The notes under the pieces: model-generated | The model's database searches: none | What the model saw: the letters and a program-made list of their open reading frames with translations, nothing else | Told to the model about the DNA's origin: nothing | Part shown: piece after piece, positions 1 through 5,069 of the stretch | How the letters are laid out: each line of letters begins with the position of its first letter | How positions within the stretch are numbered: position 1 is the first letter of the stretch | Assembly (NCBI GenBank): GCA_026985975.1 | Contig: JALSPL010000498.1 | Coordinates: 1 to 7,263 of the forward strand | Origin: Anaerolineae bacterium | Lineage (GTDB): Bacteria; Chloroflexota; Anaerolineae; J102 | Direction of reading: 5' to 3' | Length of the DNA stretch: 7,263 bases | Translations under genes and position numbers: made by a program

Positions 1-1
1 C

Positions 2-166
2 GCCGAGGTCGGCTACCGGTGGGCGGCGCAGATGGCCCGGAGCAGAGGCTTTACCGATGCAAATTTGAACACAGCCCAACAAAATTTTATCGCCCTGGAT
101 ATGAACACAGCCCAGGCCATTGCCAGGGTGCGCGACGCGCTCACATCACCGCCAGCAAAATCGTGA
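2..166 (+). CDS. C-terminal fragment of an unrecognised protein (partial at left edge)
   Basis: The second plus-strand frame is open from the window edge to a TGA at 164-166 and gives 54 residues beginning AEVGYRWAAQMARSRGFTD and ending TSPPAKS. The composition (Ala/Arg-rich, balanced, helical) looks like a real soluble-protein C terminus. The other plus frame, which runs on to 207, gives an unnatural His/Arg/Cys-rich product. The fragment carries a small internal duplication: the 12-mer GAACACAGCCCA occurs at 67-78 and 103-114, encoding LNTAQ and MNTAQ. I do not recognise the family. The gene converges on argA with a 51-bp gap, so it is not part of the arg transcription unit. Confidence 0.55.
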   Translation, partial: AEVGYRWAAQMARSRGFTDANLNTAQQNFIALDMNTAQAIARVRDALTSPPAKS

Positions 167-167
167 G

Positions 168-200
168 GGTTGAGACACGAGCCAGGAGCGTTCCTCAACT
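168..200. terminator. Weak hairpin in the convergent gap
   Basis: GTTGAG (169-174) can pair with CTCAAC (194-199), and inside it AGGA (184-187) pairs with TCCT (192-195). There is no clear T-run on either strand. It lies between two convergent stop codons (166 and 218), so a termination role is plausible but poorly supported. Confidence 0.25.
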
Positions 201-217
201 ACTTTAACCTTCAATCA

Positions 218-688
218 TCAATCTTTGCCGTCATCCCCCAACTCTTTCAGCACCGCCACCTCGTCGCAGACGTGGAATTTGGGGCAATAGACGCACTCAC
301 TCCAGATTTTGGGGCTGATGGCCCAGCGATCCACCACGCGAAAGCCCTGGCGTTGAAAGAATTGCGGAGCCAGGGTCAGGGCGCAGATCTGGCGCAAGCC
401 CCGCCGCCGGGCCATTTCCACCAGCGCATCGACGATCTTCCCGCCCACGCCCCGACCATGCAGCGCGGGTTGCACGGCCAGGGAGCGAAGCTCCACCAGA
501 TCGGGCCCGAGATAGGCGATGTAGCCGCAGCCCATCACCCGGCCATCCTCCTCAGCCACCAGAAAATCGCCCAGCGCCCGCCGCACCTGCTCGGGCGTGC
601 GGTGCAGCATCAAATTCTGGTCGGCAAAGCCGTTGACCAGGTCGCAAATGGGCTGGATGTCGGCCTCAGTGGCCGGGCGGATGAGCAT
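218..688 (-). CDS. argA: Short GNAT-type amino-acid N-acetyltransferase (N-acetylglutamate synthase)
   Basis: 156 residues, a single GNAT domain. It probably transfers acetyl from acetyl-CoA to glutamate, the first step of arginine synthesis. The start MLIRPATEADI is the typical GNAT beta-1/alpha-1 entry. The acetyl-CoA pyrophosphate loop is at about residues 70-86 (LAVQPALHGRGVGGKIV), preceded by the beta-4 strand ELRSL, and the late GNAT motif FFQRQGF is at 110-116. It lacks the N-terminal kinase-like domain of classical ArgA and matches the short NAGS type. The C terminus has three cysteines, ECVYCPKFHVCDE (C132, C135, C141), as in other short NAGS-like proteins I recall, possibly structural or metal-binding. 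No Shine-Dalgarno precedes the ATG at 688; the upstream bases are CT-rich. The gene is on the same strand as argCBD but is cut off from argD by the IS110 region. A related GNAT with another substrate cannot be excluded. Confidence 0.72.
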   Translation of the reverse strand: MLIRPATEADIQPICDLVNGFADQNLMLHRTPEQVRRALGDFLVAEEDGRVMGCGYIAYLGPDLVELRSLAVQPALHGRGVGGKIVDALVEMARRRGLRQICALTLAPQFFQRQGFRVVDRWAISPKIWSECVYCPKFHVCDEVAVLKELGDDGKD

Positions 689-721
689 GGCGGTGGGGGA
701 GGAGAGATCAATCTTGTTGCA

Positions 722-786
722 GGCGTTTTGAGATCCACGGAGATTCGTTGAGATTCATCGAGATTCTGAATCTCTAGCGAATCCTC
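722..786. repeat. 10-bp-period tandem repeat with terminal palindrome, copy 1
   Basis: On the plus strand, GGCG (722-725) is followed by three 10-bp units (730-739 GAGATCCACG, 740-749 GAGATTCGTT, 750-759 GAGATTCATC), then the palindrome GAGATTCTGAATCTC (760-774) and a degenerate GCGAATCCTC (777-786). It ends 34 bp before the argA ATG. The same arrangement occurs at 4928-5025 upstream of argB with exactly two more units. On the argA mRNA strand it would form an imperfect hairpin with alternative registers, because GAATCTC recurs every 10 nt. Confidence 0.85.
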
Positions 787-803
787 ATTAATGGCTCCGC
801 TGA

Positions 804-844
804 AAAAAGGTTTTTTACCACGGAGATGTTCTAAGTTTTGTCAA
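804..844 (-). promoter_or_regulatory. Possible weak promoter for argA
   Basis: A perfect minus-strand -35 TTGACA lies at 844-839. The best -10 at 17-18 bp (GTGGTA/TGGTAA, about 821-815) is poor. Just beyond is an A6-GG-T6 inverted repeat (804-817). If the IS110 insertion blocks read-through from argD, argA would need a local promoter, and this is the only candidate I see. Inference only. Confidence 0.25.
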
Positions 845-879
845 GAGGTTTTCAAGGCAAAAATTTGTCGATTTAACCG

Positions 880-909
880 CACATTAACAACCGAATAGCG
901 AATCGCCGC
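880..909. repeat. Left arm of a 30-bp inverted repeat bracketing the IS110 region
   Basis: Begins CACATTAACAA and continues through GAATAGCGAATCGCCGC. Its reverse complement is present at 2631-2660 with only two adjacent mismatches (CC versus AA at the centre). Similarity stops abruptly on both sides of both copies. Confidence 0.9.
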
Positions 910-951
910 GAATTTAGGCAATACAAGGCCAGGCGATGCCCGTAAAGATGC

Positions 952-984
952 TTGACACCGCAACAGGAAAGGGATAGAATCCCT
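952..984 (+). promoter_or_regulatory. Near-consensus sigma70 promoter pointing into the transposase 3' end
   Basis: TTGACA at 952-957, a 17-bp spacer and TAGAAT at 975-980 give 11 of 12 consensus bases with ideal spacing. The -10 lies inside a perfect 6-bp inverted repeat (AGGGAT 970-975, ATCCCT 979-984) that could act as an operator. A transcript would start near 987 and run antisense to the transposase gene. Confidence 0.65.
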
Positions 985-986
985 AT

Positions 987-1072
987 GTTGGTGAGCAAGA
1001 TGCTGGCTGAGCATATCTTGCTGCGCCGTTGTAGGGCAAGCGTCGTCAGCTTTGGCGACGCTTGCGTTGTTT
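987..1072 (+). ncRNA. Possible small structured RNA, antisense to the transposase 3' end
   Basis: Directly downstream of the promoter at 952-980 are two strong hairpins. The first pairs AGCAAGAT with ATCTTGCT (about 994-1022), with an inner GCT/AGC stem. The second is a perfect 10-bp stem, GCAAGCGTCG (1036-1045) with CGACGCTTGC (1056-1065), followed by GTTGTTT, a terminator-like tail. The predicted transcript is about 85 nt. The second hairpin spans the transposase stop codon, so it could instead serve as the 3' end of the transposase mRNA. No family recognised. Confidence 0.35.
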
Positions 1073-2356
1073 GCGGATATCCTCGGGCACTTGCAGATTC
1101 TCCTGGATGTAAATGCGAGCTTGCTCAGGAGAGATGGGGCGGTTTTGCAGGTCTAGGAGTTGATAGGGACGCTGGTCTCGCAAGAGTGCATAAATACGTG
1201 ACGCCAAGTGGGAAGCCACAGCGCAGATGGCCTGGGTGTGATGTTTGCCATGGAGAACCATTTGGTCATAATAAACTTTGGCTAATTGGACATCATATCT
1301 GCGGGCGACCTGGGCGTTTTGGTAGAGCGTGGCCTTGATCAGGTTGGGCCCCTGCTTGCTGAGCGGCATCCGTTTACTCTGCACTGTGCCACTCTGAAAG
1401 CTTCTGGGCGCCATGCCAGTCCATTGCACAAAACGCTTGTTGTTGGGAAAGCGCTCCACTGCAAGAACGAAACCATGGTAGATAGCGGCGCTGCGTTCTC
1501 CCACTCCGTACAGGCTTACCAAGACATCTTTTGGGAAAAGCTGATGGTAGAGGGGGAGGAATTCCTCTTTGAGTAGGGCGCTACGACGCTGCGTCCACCA
1601 AGCCATACTATCCAATTCGCGTTGGACAAAGTTAGCGATGTAGTCAAATCCCACGACTGTCGAATCGGCATAAAGTCGTTTGCGTTCTTCCGCTCGCTGC
1701 AACCAGGATGCAATCCAGTCGGTTTTGGCTTTGGGCATATCATCTAACAGCCTAGTTCGGAGCCATTCTTCCCCCAAATCGGTGGCTGTCCAGGGATCAT
1801 AGAAATTCCGCATAGCCCATTCCCGATAGGCGGCAGGGATGAGCTTGCGCCACCCGCCCCAGGTCCACTGCGTCAAATCCTGCAATCGCTGCTGGATGGC
1901 GGTCTGTTGTCCGACAATGCGTTGCAGTTCTCGAGCCAGCCGCTGCAAAGCCATCAACTCGCCCCCCGGAGACGTCCATGGGACTAAGTTGTGTTTCCGC
2001 ACAAGATAGAGCCTGGCCAGCGTCATGCCATCCAGTTTATCGCTGTGGGCATGGGGGGATTCTATCCGCCGCATGGCCTTGGTGCTGCGTCCGTTGACGC
2101 GATACACCTCGGCCTGCTGGCGGTGAAAGTATTGTCCCACCTCGAACCAACTCATATGCGTGGCTTCCAGAACGACAATCATGCGCACATTTCCAGACAA
2201 TCCGGTGCGGGCTTTGGTTAAAACCTTGTCTATCTCCCGAGGACTGCTGCGGAAGCGCATCCGCTTGGTTAGAAAGGTTTGGCTGGCTGGGTCGTATATG
2301 GCCGCTGTATGCGCTGCTTTCACGGCCAGGTCTACACCAATGATACGAGTGTGCAT
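1046..2356 (-). CDS. IS110-family transposase (DEDD recombinase)
   Basis: 436 residues, apparently intact. The N-terminal RuvC-like DEDD domain shows IIGVDLAVKAAH (D9), VVLEATH (E64) and SDKLDGM (D106 and D109), the four expected acidic residues with normal spacing. The C-terminal Transposase_20 part has LYGVGERSAA at about 282-291 and WTGMAPRSFQSG at about 312-323, where S322 is the likely nucleophilic serine, then SKQGPNLIKATLYQ. A helical linker lies between them. The ATG at 2356 is well supported by AAGGAG (2369-2364) seven bases upstream. Known members move through a circular intermediate guided by an RNA from the element's non-coding end. Length and all key residues are complete, so the element may still be active. 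Its base composition appears less GC-rich than that of the arg genes. Confidence 0.93.
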   Translation of the reverse strand: MHTRIIGVDLAVKAAHTAAIYDPASQTFLTKRMRFRSSPREIDKVLTKARTGLSGNVRMIVVLEATHMSWFEVGQYFHRQQAEVYRVNGRSTKAMRRIESPHAHSDKLDGMTLARLYLVRKHNLVPWTSPGGELMALQRLARELQRIVGQQTAIQQRLQDLTQWTWGGWRKLIPAAYREWAMRNFYDPWTATDLGEEWLRTRLLDDMPKAKTDWIASWLQRAEERKRLYADSTVVGFDYIANFVQRELDSMAWWTQRRSALLKEEFLPLYHQLFPKDVLVSLYGVGERSAAIYHGFVLAVERFPNNKRFVQWTGMAPRSFQSGTVQSKRMPLSKQGPNLIKATLYQNAQVARRYDVQLAKVYYDQMVLHGKHHTQAICAVASHLASRIYALLRDQRPYQLLDLQNRPISPEQARIYIQENLQVPEDIRKQRKRRQS

Positions 2357-2421
2357 GCGCTTACTCCTTCTTGCGGTTGTGAGATGTATGAATGGTTTCT
2401 TGCCATCGCTGTGCGACGCTT

Positions 2422-2607
2422 ATTGGCGCCAATGCGGACAAAAGCTTTTTCACAACCCAGCCTTGTGCTTCATTCGGGGCTGAGGGGGAGGCCCCTCACC
2501 CCAATGTTCCTAATCGGGTCTGCGCATTGGCAGTCGTCCGGAACGACTATCTCCGTGTCGAGGCAACCTGAGGCTCCTCACGCACAATAAGTCGTCGCTT
2601 CCGACGG
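2422..2607 (-). ncRNA. Candidate IS110 bridge RNA (guide RNA)
   Basis: Upstream of the transposase gene and on its strand, the non-coding DNA folds into an ordered set of stems. These are CGTCG/CGACG with a CTTC loop (2593-2606), TGAG/CTCA (about 2570-2581), GTCGT/ACGAC (2533-2547), and a long stem pairing GCCAATGCGGAC (2428-2439) with GTC-TG-CGCATTGGC (2518-2531). The long stem encloses a large asymmetric internal loop (31 and 11 nt) and a 15-bp apical hairpin (2471-2506: CATT/AATG, GGGG/CCCC, TGAGGGG/CCCCTCA). A stem, internal loop and apical hairpin is the architecture described for the guide loops of IS110 bridge RNAs, and the position and roughly 190-nt length fit. RNA ends, promoter and guide pairings were not determined. 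Confidence 0.55.
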
Positions 2608-2615
2608 CTACCCTT

Positions 2616-2621
2616 AGCTTA
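2616..2621 (-). promoter_or_regulatory. Possible -10 element at the 5' end of the IS110 non-coding region
   Basis: TAAGCT on the minus strand is the same hexamer used as the -10 of the argC promoter, but no -35 lies at the right distance in the linear sequence. In IS110 elements the guide-RNA promoter can be completed at the circular junction, which would explain an isolated -10. Speculative. Confidence 0.2.
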
Positions 2622-2630
2622 CACCCACTG

Positions 2631-2660
2631 GCGGCGATTCGCTATTCTTTTGTTAATGTG
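2631..2660. repeat. Right arm of the 30-bp inverted repeat bracketing the IS110 region
   Basis: GCGGCGATTCGCTATTC, two differing bases, then TTGTTAATGTG. It is the inverse of 880-909 at 28 of 30 positions. Neighbouring sequence does not extend the match. Confidence 0.9.
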
Positions 2661-2680
2661 CTCTCTTTTAATATACAAGA

Positions 2681-2777
2681 CACGGAGAACACGGAGAAAA
2701 TCATGGCAGTTCACAGAGAAAAGACATCCGAACCTCCACCTTTTTCTTCCTCCGCGCCCTCTGCGCCTCCGTGGTGA
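2681..2777. repeat. Intergenic CACGGAGAA / CTCCGTGGTGA inverted repeat downstream of argD
   Basis: CACGGAGAA occurs twice in tandem (2681-2698). About 50 bp further on, the complementary-type tract CCTCCGCGCCCTCTGCGCC runs to TCCGTGGTGA at 2777. A fragment of the same motif, ACCACGGAGATG, lies at 817-828, on the other side of the IS. It resembles the 'cacggagaacacggag' style of dispersed intergenic repeats that I recall from many environmental genomes. No function is evident. The rest of 2357-2852 beyond the IS end and this repeat shows no gene. Confidence 0.5.
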
Positions 2778-2825
2778 GACTTTTTTCAGGCGACTCATTA
2801 TTCTTCGATCTTTTTTATCTACGCT

Positions 2826-2854
2826 ATCAGATTTTCCAGCTTTTTCTGCGTTCT
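2826..2854. repeat. Dispersed 3'-end repeat, copy at the argD stop
   Basis: Begins ATCAG-ATTTTCCAGC, followed by TTTTTCTGCG, and abuts the argD stop codon (2855-2853). A closely similar stretch, ATCAGGTTTTCAGC then TTTTTCCGCG, sits at 5042-5069, abutting the argC stop in the same orientation. About 24 of 29 positions agree with one gap. Confidence 0.6.
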
Positions 2855-4037
2855 AAGGTTGCACACTGGCCAACGTCGCGGCCAGGCGTTCCATGGCGAT
2901 GTCGATTTCATCCTTGCTGACGATGAGGGGCGGCACGATGCGCAGCACATCAGCGCCCGCATTCAGCAGCAACAGGCCGTGCTGGTATCCCGCCTGCACC
3001 ACGGGCGCGGCCGGCATATCCAACTGCACGCCCAGCATCAGCCCCCGGCCCCGCACCTCCAGGATGTGAGGATTGCCCAGAGCTTGCAAGCGCTGCATGA
3101 AATAAGCGCCCGTCTCCTGCACATGTTGCAAAAACGCAGGTTGGCTGATGCGATCCACCACCACGTTGGCCACGGATGTGACGAAAGGCCCGCCCGCGAA
3201 GGTCGTGCCATGATCACCGGGATGGATGACCTCGGCCACTCGCTCGGTGACCAACACCGCGCCGATGGGCAGGCCGTTGGCCAGGGGTTTGGCAGAACAG
3301 AGAATGTCGGGCAGAACGCCGGTGTGCTGATGCGCCCAGAAAGCGCCGGTGCGGCCCACGCCGCATTGCACCTCATCGAAGATGAGCAGCGCATTGTGCT
3401 GGTGGGTCAGTTCCCGCAGCGCCACCAAAAAGGCTTCCTCTGCCGGATGAATGCCGCCCTCGCCCTGGATGGGCTCCAGAATCACGGCGCAAACGCTGTC
3501 ATCGATGGCTGCGGCCGCGCTCTCGATGTCGTTGAACTCGGCGAAACGCACGCCCGGCATCAGCGGCTCGTAGGGCTTCTGATACTTTTCGCGAGGCGTG
3601 GCCGCCAGCGCACCCATGGTGCGACCATGAAAGGCGCCGCTGAAGGCGACGATGTTCGTCTTGCCCTCGCCGAAATGGGTGCGGGCGAATTTGCGGGCGA
3701 ATTTCATGGCCGCCTCGGTGCTCTCTGTGCCGCTGTTCTGAAAATGCACCCGGTCGGCGAAGGGCGTGATTTCCACCAGTTTGGCCGCCAGTCGGGCCAT
3801 GGGCTCGTTGTGATAGAGATTGGAGTAATGCAGCGGCTTCTTGCCCGCCTGGCAAATGGTTTCGACGATCTCGGCGTCGCCGTAGCCCAGGGCGCTGACC
3901 GCGATGCCCGCCACCAGATCGAGATAGCGACGGCCCTCCGCATCTTCCAGCCACGCGCCCTGACCATCCACCAGCACGATAGGCGGGCGGTTGTAGGCGT
4001 GCACGACATATTTTTGTTCCAGTTCGATGGTGTTCAT
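2853..4037 (-). CDS. argD: Acetylornithine aminotransferase
   Basis: 394 residues, normal length for this class-III PLP aminotransferase. It converts N-acetylglutamate 5-semialdehyde plus glutamate to N-acetylornithine plus 2-oxoglutarate in the cytoplasm. Visible landmarks are NSGTEST at 101-107 (PLP phosphate contacts), SGAFHGRT at 133-140, LEPIQGEGG at 187-195, LIFDEVQCGVGRTG at 218-231 (D221 to the pyridine nitrogen), SAKPLANGLPIGA with Schiff-base lysine K250, and HGTTFAGGP near 276. The start is fixed by GAGG (4048-4045) seven bases before the ATG. It follows argB by 46 bp, consistent with one operon. The same fold serves succinyl-diaminopimelate and ornithine aminotransferases; the argCB context decides for ArgD. 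Some ArgD enzymes also serve lysine synthesis. Confidence 0.95.
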   Translation of the reverse strand: MNTIELEQKYVVHAYNRPPIVLVDGQGAWLEDAEGRRYLDLVAGIAVSALGYGDAEIVETICQAGKKPLHYSNLYHNEPMARLAAKLVEITPFADRVHFQNSGTESTEAAMKFARKFARTHFGEGKTNIVAFSGAFHGRTMGALAATPREKYQKPYEPLMPGVRFAEFNDIESAAAAIDDSVCAVILEPIQGEGGIHPAEEAFLVALRELTHQHNALLIFDEVQCGVGRTGAFWAHQHTGVLPDILCSAKPLANGLPIGAVLVTERVAEVIHPGDHGTTFAGGPFVTSVANVVVDRISQPAFLQHVQETGAYFMQRLQALGNPHILEVRGRGLMLGVQLDMPAAPVVQAGYQHGLLLLNAGADVLRIVPPLIVSKDEIDIAMERLAATLASVQP

Positions 4038-4083
4038 GGGATTGCCTCGGGGATGAAATGCAAAAAGATGGTCGATAGAATCG

Positions 4084-4884
4084 TTATTGATCGTCTGCGG
4101 TGGCGCCCGGTTTCAGGGAGGTGGAGACGATGAAGGTGCCCTCGCCGCGGGCGTAGTGTTCCAAGTCTGTGATGATGGCGCTGGGCACGCCCTTTTTGGC
4201 GGCCGACGCCGCAGAGCGCACCTTGGGGATCATGCCGCCGGTGATGAAGTGACCAAAGATCAGATCCTCCACCTGCTCGGCGGCAATGACGCGCTGGTCG
4301 CGTCCGGCGATGCTGACGCCGGGCACGTCGGTGAGAAAAACCAGATGCGCCGCGCCCAGGGCGATAGCCAGAGCCTCGGCCACATGATCGGCGTTGACAT
4401 TGTAGCTCAGGCCATCGTAGCCCAGGCTGATGGGCGCGATGACGGGCACGATGTCGGAGGCCAGTATCGGCAGCAGGCGATCGACATGCACGGCGTCCAC
4501 CTGGCCCACGCGGCCCAGATCCGCCCCCGCCACCTGCAATTTCTCCACCCGAATCATGCCCAGGTCGATGCCATTGAGGCCTATGGCCATGACGCCGCCG
4601 TTGATCAGCCAGCGCACCACCCGCACATTGGCGATGCCGCCCAGGGCCATCTTCACCAGGCGCATGGATTGCTCGCTGGTGACGCGCAGGCCCTCGACGA
4701 AGTCGAAGGGGACGCCCAGTTCGTCATGCAGGCGAGCGATCTCCTTGCCGCCGCCGTGGACGATGACGGGCCGCACGCCCTGTTTCTGGATCTCGCGCAC
4801 GGTTTCCACCATCTGCGCCAAAAAATCGCGATTGTCGATCTGGCTGCCGCCGATCTTGAGTACGTGAATAGGTGAGTTGGTCAT
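4084..4884 (-). CDS. argB: Acetylglutamate kinase
   Basis: 266 residues of the amino-acid-kinase family. It phosphorylates N-acetylglutamate with ATP, the second step to ornithine. Landmarks are LKIGG with K10, VHGGGKEI at 42-49, GLRVTS with R67 (substrate carboxylate), YNVNAD at 161-166, LTDVPGV at 184-190 and ITGGMIPK with K221 (ATP). The protein begins directly at the first strand, without the N-terminal helix found in arginine-inhibited hexameric kinases, so it is probably not feedback-inhibited (inference). HGGGKE instead of the common HGGGPE recalls the lysine-pathway kinase LysZ, but no lysW-type gene is nearby and R67 is present. No Shine-Dalgarno precedes the ATG; the 5' flank is a CCCAATCCCATTCCC-type tract and, before it, a 10-bp-period repeat. 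Confidence 0.95.
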   Translation of the reverse strand: MTNSPIHVLKIGGSQIDNRDFLAQMVETVREIQKQGVRPVIVHGGGKEIARLHDELGVPFDFVEGLRVTSEQSMRLVKMALGGIANVRVVRWLINGGVMAIGLNGIDLGMIRVEKLQVAGADLGRVGQVDAVHVDRLLPILASDIVPVIAPISLGYDGLSYNVNADHVAEALAIALGAAHLVFLTDVPGVSIAGRDQRVIAAEQVEDLIFGHFITGGMIPKVRSAASAAKKGVPSAIITDLEHYARGEGTFIVSTSLKPGATADDQ

Positions 4885-4927
4885 GGTGTTGAAAGTCAGG
4901 TTGGGAATGGGATTGGGAGTGGGGATA

Positions 4928-5025
4928 GGCGTCCTGAGATTTATGGAGACTCATCGAGATTCATTGAGATTCATCGAGATTCATCGAGATTCTGAATCTC
5001 CACCGAATTTCTATCGAATCTCTAT
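4928..5025. repeat. 10-bp-period tandem repeat with terminal palindrome, copy 2
   Basis: GGCG (4928-4931) is followed by five 10-bp units from 4936 to 4985 (GAGATTTATG, GAGACTCATC, GAGATTCATT, GAGATTCATC, GAGATTCATC), the palindrome GAGATTCTGAATCTC (4986-5000) and two inverted half-units (CGAATTTC, CGAATCTC to about 5022). It is homologous to 722-786 with two extra units. It lies in the 185-bp argC-argB gap, ending 44 bp before the argB ATG. Confidence 0.88.
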
Positions 5026-5041
5026 CTTTGCATTTGCGTCA

Positions 5042-5069
5042 ATCAGGTTTTCAGCTTTTTCCGCGTCCC
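5042..5069. repeat. Dispersed 3'-end repeat, copy at the argC stop
   Basis: Close match to 2826-2854, with the same orientation and the same position directly after a minus-strand stop codon (5072-5070). The tract runs straight into the GAATCTC repeat block on its other side. Confidence 0.6.

Larger units (their letters stand above)
880..2660 (-). mobile_element. IS110-family insertion (exact ends not determined)
   Basis: The region contains one intact IS110-family transposase gene, about 275 bp of highly structured non-coding DNA on its 5' side and about 135 bp on its 3' side. The long 5' side fits the IS110 group rather than the IS1111 group, which carries its longer non-coding region after the gene. 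The limits given are those of the 30-bp inverted repeat. Because IS110 elements usually lack long terminal inverted repeats, the true ends may lie inside it, with the repeat being a palindromic target or an older MITE-like element. No convincing target-site duplication is visible. The element interrupts the interval between argD and argA. Confidence 0.75.

Noticed and set aside
170..751. Plus-strand open frame opposite argA
   Set aside because: The minus frame encodes a clear GNAT protein. The plus product has no recognisable features and runs into the 10-bp repeat.
952..1338. Plus-strand open frame after the strong promoter at 952-980
   Set aside because: It would start within the promoter -35 itself and is antisense to conserved transposase sequence. 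The product looks random.
2650..2856. Plus-strand 68-codon open frame between the IS and argD
   Set aside because: It lies wholly in repeat sequence. The Arg/Phe/Leu-rich product is unlike a protein and has no ribosome site.
2859..4133. Long plus-strand open frame (424 codons) opposite argD
   Set aside because: It is the complement of argD. The product is His/Gln/Arg-rich with no domain, and argD shows every catalytic motif and a ribosome site.
4087..4875. Plus-strand open frame opposite argB, and another opposite argC (5178-6218)
   Set aside because: Both are antisense shadows of high-GC genes, with low-complexity His/Asp/Gly-rich products.
4084..4884. LysZ (lysine-pathway kinase) instead of ArgB, suggested by HGGGKE
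   Set aside because: The GLRVTS arginine and the argC/argD neighbours fit ArgB, and there is no LysW-like carrier gene in the window.
722..5025. GAGATTCATC arrays considered as a CRISPR or as ARG boxes
   Set aside because: The units are contiguous 10-mers with no spacers, so not CRISPR. ARG boxes are TGAAT-N4-ATTCA palindromes; here the TGAAT copies are direct repeats and the only palindrome has the arms in the opposite order.
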